Shown piece by piece: positions 1 through 6,390 of a stretch of 8,023 nt of DNA. The notes beneath the pieces are model-generated. The model was not told the origin of the DNA. It worked only from the letters and a program-made list of their open reading frames with translations, and made no database searches. The DNA is taken from NCBI GenBank assembly GCA_030667725.1, contig DAOUVH010000039.1, forward strand, positions 1-8,023, in the 5' to 3' direction. Origin of the DNA: Candidatus Cloacimonadota bacterium. Lineage in GTDB: Bacteria > Cloacimonadota > Cloacimonadia > Cloacimonadales > TCS61. Position 1 is the first letter of the stretch, and the number at the start of each line of letters is the position of its first letter. The position numbers and the translations under genes are program-made.

Positions 1-1077
1 AGATGGTTTTAAACCAATAGCAGAAATTAGCTCTTTGTCGCCAACATATATATAAGCAGTACTACTTTTACATTTTTGTTTAAGAAAATCACCTAGGTTT
101 TTGTAAAGTTCAGATGTTGATTCTTTCGTCCCTAATCTTATCCCGTAAGGTGGATTGCAGACAATTATTGAATTATGAATTTCAGGGAGAGACATGAAAT
201 CAGTTTGTTTAAGATTAATATTCTGTCCTGAAGGGAGTGTTTCAAAATTCATTTTAGAATCTTGTATAGCAAAGAAACTCATATCACTTCCAAAAATGAG
301 ATTTGAAGGAAGTTCTCTAATGTGTTTAGTGCTATTCTCCTTAATTTTGTTCCATTCCTTTTCGTCAAATTCGGGAAAGTTCTCAAATCCAAATCTTTTT
401 CTTTTAAAACCTGAAGGTATTCGGCAATAATTCATCAAAGCTTCGCAAAGAAGAGTTCCACTACCGCACATTGGGTCATAAAGGGGTTTATCATCCTTCC
501 AACCGGAAAGGTTAACAATAGCTGCTGCTAGAGTCTCTTGCATAGGAGCTGATCCCTTGCTTTGTCTGTACCCGCGCTTATGAAGAGGTTCTCCCGAAGT
601 ATCCAGACTGATTGTTGCTCTATTTTGGTGAATAAAAAGATTGAACACAACATCCGGAGATTTCGTATCGATATCGGGACGTTTATCGTATTTTTCTTTA
701 AAGAAATCGGCAATTGCATCTTTCAATACAAGAGTAGCATATCTGGAGTGGGTTATCTTACTGTTGGAAACATTCGAGTAGATTGCAAAAGTTTTATTAT
801 TGTCTAGGAATTTATCCCACTCTATTTTTGAAGCTGTACTATAGAGATATTTTGTACTGTGGCAATCGAATGTGATCAGTGGAGCCAGTATTCTGCTAAT
901 GAACTTACTTTGATAATTTATTCGATAAATATGAGAAATGTCAGTTTTGAAATGAACTCCACGATAAACCGGAGTTATTTCTTTTGTTCCGAATTCTTTC
1001 AATTCTGCAGCTCCGAGATCTTCCATTGAACCGGCTACTTGTGCAAAGAACTTGCCATGCTGTTGATATTCAAACAT
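1..1077 (-). CDS. THUMP-domain class I SAM-dependent RNA methyltransferase (RlmL/YpsC type), 3' end cut by window
   Basis: The frame is open for 359 codons from an ATG at 1077 to the window edge, so only the C-terminus is missing. From remembered family lengths of about 380 residues, roughly 20 are lost. The enzyme should transfer a methyl group from S-adenosylmethionine to a guanine N2 in 23S rRNA; E. coli RlmL makes m2G2445. The N-terminal ferredoxin-like and THUMP RNA-binding region spans roughly residues 1-155. The family hallmarks LDTSGE (158-163) and HKRGYR (166-171) follow. SAM-binding motif I is DPMCGSGT at 201-208. The catalytic NPPYG motif of amino-methyltransferases is at 308-312. 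The start is set by AAGGAG at 1091-1086, eight bases upstream. A 172-base gap separates it from the radical SAM gene, so it may have its own promoter. The family is sure; the exact modified nucleotide is inferred. Confidence 0.93.
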   Translation of the reverse strand, partial: MFEYQQHGKFFAQVAGSMEDLGAAELKEFGTKEITPVYRGVHFKTDISHIYRINYQSKFISRILAPLITFDCHSTKYLYSTASKIEWDKFLDNNKTFAIYSNVSNSKITHSRYATLVLKDAIADFFKEKYDKRPDIDTKSPDVVFNLFIHQNRATISLDTSGEPLHKRGYRQSKGSAPMQETLAAAIVNLSGWKDDKPLYDPMCGSGTLLCEALMNYCRIPSGFKRKRFGFENFPEFDEKEWNKIKENSTKHIRELPSNLIFGSDMSFFAIQDSKMNFETLPSGQNINLKQTDFMSLPEIHNSIIVCNPPYGIRLGTKESTSELYKNLGDFLKQKCKSSTAYIYVGDKELISAIGLKPS

Positions 1078-1249
1078 CAATTTTTCTCCTTTTATACAAC
1101 TTAAACGAAAATAAAATTTATACTATAAATAAGATCTACTTGAGATGATATATCCTGGTCTAAAAGCTCCCTGGAAGAAAAGATTGTAATCTATGAGTTG
1201 AGCTTTGGGATGAAGTTTAAATTCAGACTTTATGGGTCTATTGATCTTA
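1078..1249 (-). promoter_or_regulatory. 172-base intergenic gap, possible weak promoter for the methyltransferase gene
   Basis: This is the longest non-coding stretch in the window and lies between the radical SAM stop and the methyltransferase start. On the minus strand it holds an AT-rich box TATAGTATAAATT at 1127-1115, which could supply a -10 element about 40 bases before the start codon. I see no convincing TTGACA-like -35 at the right distance. A short inverted repeat at 1181-1192 (AGATT/AATCT arms) is too small to be a credible terminator. I see no conserved riboswitch or tRNA fold. The promoter assignment is a guess based on gap length and AT richness. Confidence 0.25.
1086..1091 (-). 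promoter_or_regulatory. Ribosome binding site of the THUMP methyltransferase
   Basis: AAGGAG on the minus strand lies eight bases before the ATG at 1077. It fixes that start, and no longer in-frame start upstream has a comparable site. Confidence 0.8.
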
Positions 1250-2185
1250 TCATTTTGCACAGAAAAAAGTTCCTCTCTCTTGCTGTTGAGTAGTTACAGA
1301 TCCTTCATGTAATAATTCACTAAGATATTTATTGATCTCGTTTATATGAATTCCCAACATCTCTGAAAGGTCTTTATCTGTGCAGGGACGACGCTTTATA
1401 GTCTCAATTATCTGTTGTTCAACATCTTTATGGTAACTTCTGAGTTTATTTCGGGATTGGAATTTTGCAATTATTTCAACGGGTAAAGGTTTTATAAATT
1501 CTGAAATTTCTTCCATTCTACTTTGTGTAACCGGCTCAATCCAGTTTTCCGTTCCTGGTCGATCAAGAGTATTCAGTTGCACCTTATCGGGAGCGATTTC
1601 TATAATCACATTTTTTAGAAGTTCAAGTTCTTCGGTTGTATCGTTCAAGCCTGGAATAATGAAAACTTCCAACCAGATCTCTCCGGAAAAATCTTTGCTG
1701 AATTTTATCAATCCCTCTATGATCTTATCATTATCCAATTTGCCATGTGGACGATTTAATTTTTTGAAAACTTTCTTACTAACTGCGTCCAGAGAGGGTA
1801 GTAGCAGGTCTATTCCCAAAATTTCTTTCCTTACTTCCTCATCATAAAGCAATGTTGAATTTGTGAGAAGAGCCAGTTTATATTTTGGATAATTTTCCTT
1901 AATAAATGTAATTATTTTTCCAATGCCATTATGTAGAAGCGGCTCACCTGCACCAGAGAACGTAATATGATCAAGTTCCGGTTTGGTATCAAGATAACTT
2001 TTTAATTCAGCTAAAATATCATTCAGTGGTATGTATTCCTTTCTTTCAATTGTGAGATCTGTTGTCCTTCCGACTTCACAATAAACACAATTTAGACTGC
2101 ATATTTTGTGCGGAACAAGGTCTACGCCAAGAGAAATCCCCAGTCTTCGTGAAGGAACCGGACCAAAAAGGTGATTATATTTCAT
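1250..2185 (-). CDS. Radical SAM protein of the COG0731 type with C-terminal winged-helix domain
   Basis: This 311-residue iron-sulfur protein starts with the family block FGPVPSRRLGISLG (7-20). The radical SAM cluster-binding motif CxxxCxxC follows, with cysteines at 29, 33 and 36, which should hold a [4Fe-4S] cluster that cleaves S-adenosylmethionine. The SAM-contacting GAGEP motif is at 78-82. The TIM-barrel-like core runs to about residue 245. The last 57 residues (255-311) read as a small winged helix-turn-helix with a DLSEMLGIHINEINKYL helix pair, so it may bind nucleic acid or a partner. COG0731 members are often labelled as related to the wyosine tRNA synthase TYW1, but this protein lacks TYW1's flavodoxin part, and bacterial members have no settled reaction that I know of. 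Its ATG overlaps the stop of the DUF2721 gene in ATGA, so the two are probably co-translated. A weak AAAGGA lies 11 bases upstream. Substrate unknown. Confidence 0.9.
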   Translation of the reverse strand: MKYNHLFGPVPSRRLGISLGVDLVPHKICSLNCVYCEVGRTTDLTIERKEYIPLNDILAELKSYLDTKPELDHITFSGAGEPLLHNGIGKIITFIKENYPKYKLALLTNSTLLYDEEVRKEILGIDLLLPSLDAVSKKVFKKLNRPHGKLDNDKIIEGLIKFSKDFSGEIWLEVFIIPGLNDTTEELELLKNVIIEIAPDKVQLNTLDRPGTENWIEPVTQSRMEEISEFIKPLPVEIIAKFQSRNKLRSYHKDVEQQIIETIKRRPCTDKDLSEMLGIHINEINKYLSELLHEGSVTTQQQERGTFFCAK

Positions 2186-2622
2186 TTTTCGATAAATCCT
2201 TTAACTTGTATTTTCAGTGCCTTCAAGCTAATTGTTACATCTACTAGGAAAAGTATTACTGATATGATCAACGAAATTATTGCGCTGATAAAAAAGCTTA
2301 GAAAGAAAAGCTTTATATTCCAATTTGTAAAATATCCAAATAACAGCAATAGGATCATCATACTGGCTAATAGTATGGTAATAACTATACTGGTAATAGC
2401 TGTTCGCAGAACTTTACCGCGTTTATAAAGAATGTTGATCTGGATTGGAATTATATCACTTTGATTTCCGTTTTCCTTTTCTTTTGCAAGGAATCGAGAA
2501 CGATCAATTACTCTCCCTAGACGATTTGTGAAAGAAAGCAGAAGCAACCCAACTCCAGAAATGAGAATAATAGGAGAGATGGCAGACTGCATTAATTGTA
2601 TAAGATTTTGTATACTTTCCAT
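2182..2622 (-). CDS. DUF2721 family small membrane protein
   Basis: This 146-residue integral membrane protein has no known activity. A first hydrophobic segment lies at about 13-31, starting with SAISPIILISGVGLLLLSF. The basic family signature NRLGRVIDR (33-41) follows, then a hydrophilic, charged loop (about 42-72) and two further membrane segments at about 74-97 and 105-130. A short basic tail closes the protein. These features match DUF2721 (Pfam PF10993, from memory). I chose the ATG at 2622, not an in-frame TTG at 2646, because AGAGGT lies six bases before the ATG and the eight extra residues are not family-like. It follows the formimidoyltransferase stop by 60 bases. Its TGA overlaps the radical SAM start by four bases, so those two proteins are probably made together. 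Whether they work together is unknown. Confidence 0.85.
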   Translation of the reverse strand: MESIQNLIQLMQSAISPIILISGVGLLLLSFTNRLGRVIDRSRFLAKEKENGNQSDIIPIQINILYKRGKVLRTAITSIVITILLASMMILLLLFGYFTNWNIKLFFLSFFISAIISLIISVILFLVDVTISLKALKIQVKGFIEK

Positions 2623-2628
2623 TTTTTT

Positions 2629-2634
2629 ACCTCT
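2629..2634 (-). promoter_or_regulatory. Ribosome binding site deciding the DUF2721 start
   Basis: AGAGGT on the minus strand is followed by a six-base T/A spacer (TAAAAAA-like context) and then the ATG at 2622. It lies inside the longer reading frame that begins with TTG at 2646, which argues that the longer version is not the natural protein. Confidence 0.7.
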
Positions 2635-2682
2635 AGATCTTAGCAACTAAAAAAAACATATAGAGACTAACTATTGTCTTCT

Positions 2683-4347
2683 TTAAATCTTCCCTCTTAC
2701 GTCCTTTTCTACTTGCATAGCCAAATTGTTAGTCTTCTCCAATAATTCATCAGATTTAGTGAGGATATCGAATTTGAATGTTTCATCTTCGATGCTGCCC
2801 ATATTTATCTTCACATTGAGGTAAGCGCTTTTTGCAGCTGCATTGGCAGTAATGGCAGCTACTCCTGCATCAGACAGAGCATTGGTATTTCCGATTTTTG
2901 CAACTTTTGCTGCAAGTTCCACAGCTTCCAAAGCAATTGTTAATGTTTCAAGCGGCACAAGGATAGCTTTTTTGGTTGCTTCCTGAATGGTGGCATTTCT
3001 CATTTTTTGATCATCATCAGTTTTCTTGGGTAATCTTGCAGCATCCATCATTTCATAAAATGCCTGAGTATCTTTATCTATTGCTATTAGTGAGTGTTCC
3101 TTAATGTTCTGTCCGATCTCAGCAATTTCTTTAGCTTCTTCCCAAACCTTTTCATACCCTTTTTTGCTGAATGTAAGGTTGGAAACCATCGCACTGAGTG
3201 AACCAGACATTGCAGAACAAAGTGCTGCTACACTTCCACCACCAGGTGCAGGGGAATCTGTAGAAAGCTCATCACAAAAGTTGGTTAATGTTCTGTTAAC
3301 CAGATCATTCTTATTAGAAATCGCATACTCAATTACTTTTTTATCAATATCAAATTCTGCAACGTCTTCCAATCCCATACTTTGAACTGCAGTTTCGATG
3401 ATCATCCGCTCTGGGATGCCCGCACTTTCTCCCATCTTCTTCAAGTAATATTTACCAGATTCTAAAATTGCAGCTTTAGGAAGAAGTCCAACCAACTCAC
3501 TACCAGTAACTTGTATTCCTTTTGCATTTGCAAGTTCACGAACTTTATCCAGTACGAGATGAGCAGGTGTTACATTGTAATTTGTAAGATTTATGCTGAT
3601 CTGTGCACGATTAAAATCATCAATAAACCAGCCCACTGCTTTACAATCTTTAAATAGACCAGCTATTTTCACTTTGTTACCATTTTTATCTTTAATGAGT
3701 TTATTATTTTCATCTCTGGCAAAACGCCCACGTTCGCGGATATCAAGGGCAATATCGTGAGCTTTTTTCTTATCTCTTGTATTTAGATTTATATTATATG
3801 CAATTAAGAATTCTCGAGCGGAAATTGCCGTTGCTCCCGATTTTGTGTTAAATTTTTGAGGACCATAATCAGGTTTCCAATTTGGATCTTTCATTTTTTT
3901 TGGAAGTGCTTCATATTCACCTTTTCTTACTTCGGCTAAATTTTTCCATTCCGGTTTACTGGCAGCATATTCATATAAATAAACTGGAATAGTGAGTTCT
4001 TCACCAACTCTTTTTCCAAGTTTATGAGCAAGTTCTACACAATCGGCCATTGTCATATTAGCAACAGGAACGAACGGGCATACATCTGTTGCTCCCATTC
4101 TGGCATGAGCACCTTTATGTTTTGTCATATCTATTACCTGGCTGGCTTTTTTAATAGCCTGGAAGGCAGCTTCAACAACATTGTCAGGTTCACCAACCAT
4201 TGTAAATACAGTGCGGTTTGTAGTTTCTCCGGGATCAACATCCAGTAACGTAACACCCTTTACTGCCTTGATTGAAGCAGCAATAGCATCTAAAATCTTC
4301 TTATCTTTCCCTTCACTGAAATTCGGAACACATTCTACTAATTGCAT
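2683..4347 (-). CDS. ftcD: Bifunctional glutamate formimidoyltransferase / formimidotetrahydrofolate cyclodeaminase
   Basis: This cytosolic enzyme ends the histidine breakdown route. It moves the formimino group of formiminoglutamate to tetrahydrofolate, then deaminates the product to 5,10-methenyltetrahydrofolate and ammonia. At 554 residues it is close to the fused animal enzyme (about 541). The transferase half opens with VECVPNFSEG (4-13). It carries the catalytic histidine H81 in KGAHARMGATDVCPF, equivalent to pig His82, and TGSELVGLLP in its second subdomain. The cyclodeaminase half begins near 345, with the folate-site motif SPAPGGGS ending at residue 372, and runs to the C-terminus as an all-helical domain. 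A charged loop at about 211-229 is longer than in the animal enzyme and, from memory, resembles Bacteroidota versions. GGAG lies six bases before the ATG, and the gap to the PII-like gene is 20 bases. No hutH, hutU or hutI gene is in view. Confidence 0.96.
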   Translation of the reverse strand: MQLVECVPNFSEGKDKKILDAIAASIKAVKGVTLLDVDPGETTNRTVFTMVGEPDNVVEAAFQAIKKASQVIDMTKHKGAHARMGATDVCPFVPVANMTMADCVELAHKLGKRVGEELTIPVYLYEYAASKPEWKNLAEVRKGEYEALPKKMKDPNWKPDYGPQKFNTKSGATAISAREFLIAYNINLNTRDKKKAHDIALDIRERGRFARDENNKLIKDKNGNKVKIAGLFKDCKAVGWFIDDFNRAQISINLTNYNVTPAHLVLDKVRELANAKGIQVTGSELVGLLPKAAILESGKYYLKKMGESAGIPERMIIETAVQSMGLEDVAEFDIDKKVIEYAISNKNDLVNRTLTNFCDELSTDSPAPGGGSVAALCSAMSGSLSAMVSNLTFSKKGYEKVWEEAKEIAEIGQNIKEHSLIAIDKDTQAFYEMMDAARLPKKTDDDQKMRNATIQEATKKAILVPLETLTIALEAVELAAKVAKIGNTNALSDAGVAAITANAAAKSAYLNVKINMGSIEDETFKFDILTKSDELLEKTNNLAMQVEKDVRGKI

Positions 4348-4367
4348 AATTTACTCCATTCGATTTA

Positions 4368-4682
4368 TTAATATATTTTTTCAATCGGTAAAAGCACAAT
4401 ATTGCCAATCTCTTGTTCGATAAAATCAACACCGGAATTCTTCAACTCCGCCAGCATGAAATCAATCTGATCCTGTTCCGCAATTGCCATGATAACATTT
4501 GCATAACCCTTGTCTTTGCTGAACGATTTTCTAAATCCAGCAAAAATGGGATTATCAAAAGTGAGTTTATGACCTAACGATTCACCCGAAAGAACAATAG
4601 TGTCGTCAATTCCAGCTTCTGTGAGTGCCATTAAAACATCATCTAAGTATTTTTCTTTGTTCAAGTTTAATATCATGTACAT
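4368..4682 (-). CDS. Small PII-like (ferredoxin-fold) putative regulatory protein
   Basis: This 104-residue soluble protein reads as the beta-alpha-beta-beta-alpha-beta pattern of the PII/GlnB superfamily. Strand 1 is at 2-7, helix 1 at 9-23 (DDVLMALTEAGI), strand 2 at 27-33, and a GESLGH turn plus loop at about 34-58. Strand 3 is at 60-68, helix 2 at 70-83 and strand 4 at 93-98. The loop (37-58, with NPIFAGFRKSFSKDKG) sits where the ligand-sensing T-loop of PII proteins lies. It is unlike that of GlnB and has no tyrosine at the GlnB uridylylation position. Two PII-superfamily traits therefore hold: the fold pattern and the length. The start is fixed by AGGAG six bases upstream, and that site shares bases with the antiporter's TAG stop. 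Lying directly behind the antiporter, it probably binds or senses for that transporter. Other ferredoxin-like families (CutA, NIL, ACT-like) remain possible. No ligand can be named. Confidence 0.7.
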   Translation of the reverse strand: MYMILNLNKEKYLDDVLMALTEAGIDDTIVLSGESLGHKLTFDNPIFAGFRKSFSKDKGYANVIMAIAEQDQIDFMLAELKNSGVDFIEQEIGNIVLLPIEKIY

Positions 4683-4688
4683 AATTTT

Positions 4689-4693
4689 CTCCT
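4689..4693 (-). promoter_or_regulatory. Ribosome binding site of the PII-like gene, overlapping the antiporter stop codon
   Basis: The minus strand reads TAGGAGAAAATTATG. The antiporter's TAG provides the first bases of the AGGAG site, six bases before the ATG at 4682. Ribosomes ending the antiporter would sit on this site, which favours linked translation of transporter and small protein. Confidence 0.75.
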
Positions 4694-5906
4694 AATCGGA
4701 AACATTTGTTTCCCCGGATTTAAATAAAGCAATTTTGGCTATGATCGGTCCCACAACCATAACAACGAATGTCGTGGCAGTGATCACACTAATGATTTGT
4801 ACTGCTTGCAAATGAAATCCCTCTTTTTCCATAACTTTGGAAGCGGCAAGGGCAAGCCCCACAGCAACTCCTGCCTGAGACATCAAGGCAAGTCCTAAAA
4901 AATTTCTTATTTTTCTCGGTGCTTTGGAAATGGTGGAGCCGATAAAAGTTCCACTCCATTTTCCAACTGATCGTGCAATAACATAAATACTGATGAGAAG
5001 AGAATATTTCATTATCAATGGAATATTTAGTCTTGTACCAATGAGAACGAAGAACCATACATACATGGGTGGTGTCCAATCTCCTAGAGTAGTGAATATC
5101 TTTCGAGCTGTAAGTTTGCTTTTATTTACTAATACAATTCCCATAGTCATATTTAATAAAATGGGTGAAAGGTGAAAATATTCTGAAATTCCACAATTGA
5201 TAAGAATGATGCCAATCGATAACAATAATAGACTTACTCTATCGTGTATAAACTTTGCAATGGGAACCATAACAAAACCAATTAATACACCAGCAACAAT
5301 TGAAAATAGAACTTCCAAACCGGCGTGTTCTAAAGCATGTAGAATGGAAACTTCTCCACCTGATTTACTGCCGGACATAAGGATGATAGAAATTGGTAAT
5401 GAAATTGTAAAGAGTAACAGGGCAAGAATATCATCTAATCCCATCACAGCATAAAGGGTGGTAGTGAATTCACCTTTAGCTTTGTATTGTTTGATAACTT
5501 CTACAGTTCCTGCCGGGGCAGTAGCACTTGCCAGAGAGCCAAAGATAAGCCCCATGGGAATACTTTTTAAAATCAATGCACTGAAGATTCCAACTAGAAG
5601 GAAAGCACCAAAAGCTTCAAAAATGACAATGGAGATAATAGATTTTCCAAGTTTTCTGATTTCTTTAAACCTAAGTTCTCCTCCAATACCAAATCCAATT
5701 AGTGAGAGTACAACCAGATTTACAATATCTAAAGATTTGATCTGTTCCGGTGATAGCATTCCGAGAATATCTGGTCCGAGCAATGCTCCTGCGATAATAT
5801 AGCCAACAATAAGTGGCGTTTTTAGCAATGTTGCTCCACGTGACAAAATGAGTGCCAGTAGAATAGAACCACCAAGAAATAGAAGTTGCAGATATTGAGG
5901 GAACAT
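4692..5906 (-). CDS. Cation:proton antiporter of the CPA2 / KefB-type family
   Basis: This 404-residue inner-membrane protein has about 12-13 hydrophobic segments and short hydrophilic ends. It should exchange Na+ or K+ for protons. Family marks are GYIIAGALLGP (35-45), the charged turn GGELRF (75-80), the ATAPAGTVEVI crossover segment (128-138) and a pair of acidic residues D158-D159 in MGLDDILALLLF. Paired aspartates at this place are the ion-binding site of electrogenic antiporters such as NapA and NhaA, while electroneutral members usually have asparagine first. That hints at an electrogenic mode here. Unlike KefB/KefC it has no C-terminal TrkA-N (RCK) nucleotide-binding domain, so any control would have to come from separate proteins. 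The neighbouring EIIA gene (3 bases upstream) and PII-like gene (9 bases downstream) are candidates. The start has only a weak AGAAG-like site and is probably reached by coupling. The transported ion is not determinable here. Confidence 0.92.
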   Translation of the reverse strand: MFPQYLQLLFLGGSILLALILSRGATLLKTPLIVGYIIAGALLGPDILGMLSPEQIKSLDIVNLVVLSLIGFGIGGELRFKEIRKLGKSIISIVIFEAFGAFLLVGIFSALILKSIPMGLIFGSLASATAPAGTVEVIKQYKAKGEFTTTLYAVMGLDDILALLLFTISLPISIILMSGSKSGGEVSILHALEHAGLEVLFSIVAGVLIGFVMVPIAKFIHDRVSLLLLSIGIILINCGISEYFHLSPILLNMTMGIVLVNKSKLTARKIFTTLGDWTPPMYVWFFVLIGTRLNIPLIMKYSLLISIYVIARSVGKWSGTFIGSTISKAPRKIRNFLGLALMSQAGVAVGLALAASKVMEKEGFHLQAVQIISVITATTFVVMVVGPIIAKIALFKSGETNVSD

Positions 5907-5909
5907 AAT

Positions 5910-6371
5910 TTACTTCTGTGTTTTAATTAATTCGTATATATCTGAAGGATTTTCGGCGGATAATATTTTATCAACGAATTTTTGATTTTTTAGACGAAGT
6001 ACCAATCGGGAAAGGACTTTAATGTAATCCTTATCCTGTTTATCTGAAGCACCGATCATGAAGATGAGTTTAACAGGTTTATCGTCTATGGATTCATATT
6101 CCAAACCCTCGCGCTTACGTCCGATGGCAATAACAAAATCTTTAACGGTTTTTTGACGTGCATGTGGAATAGCAATTCCGTAACCAATTCCTGTACTCAT
6201 TAATTTTTCCCGTTTGAAAATCTCTTTAGAAAACGTTTTGGGATCAGTTATAAAGTCATCTTTGCAAATGATTTCAAGAAGTTCATTCAAAGCATCTTTT
6301 TTATCATTCGATTGTATATCAATAATTTGGGTTTCATTCACCATGTTTGATATTTTAAAAATTTTATCCAT
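5910..6371 (-). CDS. Stand-alone PTS EIIA type-2 (PtsN/fructose-type) domain protein
   Basis: This 153-residue cytosolic protein consists of a single PTS EIIA type-2 domain (about residues 8-150). The phosphate-accepting histidine is H70 in TGIGYGIAIPHAR (60-72), and that motif is intact. Other family marks are KDALNELLEII near 25-35, the helix KREKLMSTG (53-61), and a C-terminal DYIKVLSRLVLRLKNQKFVDKILSA stretch in two consecutive helices. In sugar uptake, such a domain passes phosphate from HPr to EIIB, but no EIIB or EIIC gene lies in this window. Regulatory relatives such as EIIA-Ntr instead use their phosphorylation state to control potassium transport and other proteins. Placement three bases before an antiporter gene favours a regulatory role (inference). 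The ATG is supported by GAGG six bases upstream, and the CNNM gene ends 19 bases before it. Confidence 0.93.
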   Translation of the reverse strand: MDKIFKISNMVNETQIIDIQSNDKKDALNELLEIICKDDFITDPKTFSKEIFKREKLMSTGIGYGIAIPHARQKTVKDFVIAIGRKREGLEYESIDDKPVKLIFMIGASDKQDKDYIKVLSRLVLRLKNQKFVDKILSAENPSDIYELIKTQK

Positions 6372-6390
6372 ATTTTACCTCATTACAAAG

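Noticed and set aside
194..430. Plus-strand open frame inside the methyltransferase gene, as one of many plus-strand frames across the window
   Set aside because: It lies wholly inside a strongly supported minus-strand gene with motif-level matches. The same is true of the other plus-strand frames and of the short overlapping minus-strand frames at 528-719 and 4789-5079.
1181..1192. Short inverted repeat AGATT..AATCT in the 172-base gap, followed by a T-rich stretch on the minus strand
   Set aside because: Five A/T-rich pairs with a two-base loop leave about four usable pairs, which is well within chance in AT-rich DNA.
2623..2646. Longer DUF2721 start at a TTG (2646), adding eight residues
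   Set aside because: The AGAGGT site sits inside this extension, immediately before the ATG at 2622, and the added residues do not resemble the family.
2640..2682. Possible terminator after the formimidoyltransferase gene: AGAC/GTCT arms followed by eight T on the minus strand
   Set aside because: The stem is only four base pairs and is separated from the T-run by about seven bases. The T-run merges with the DUF2721 leader. This is too weak to call as a terminator.
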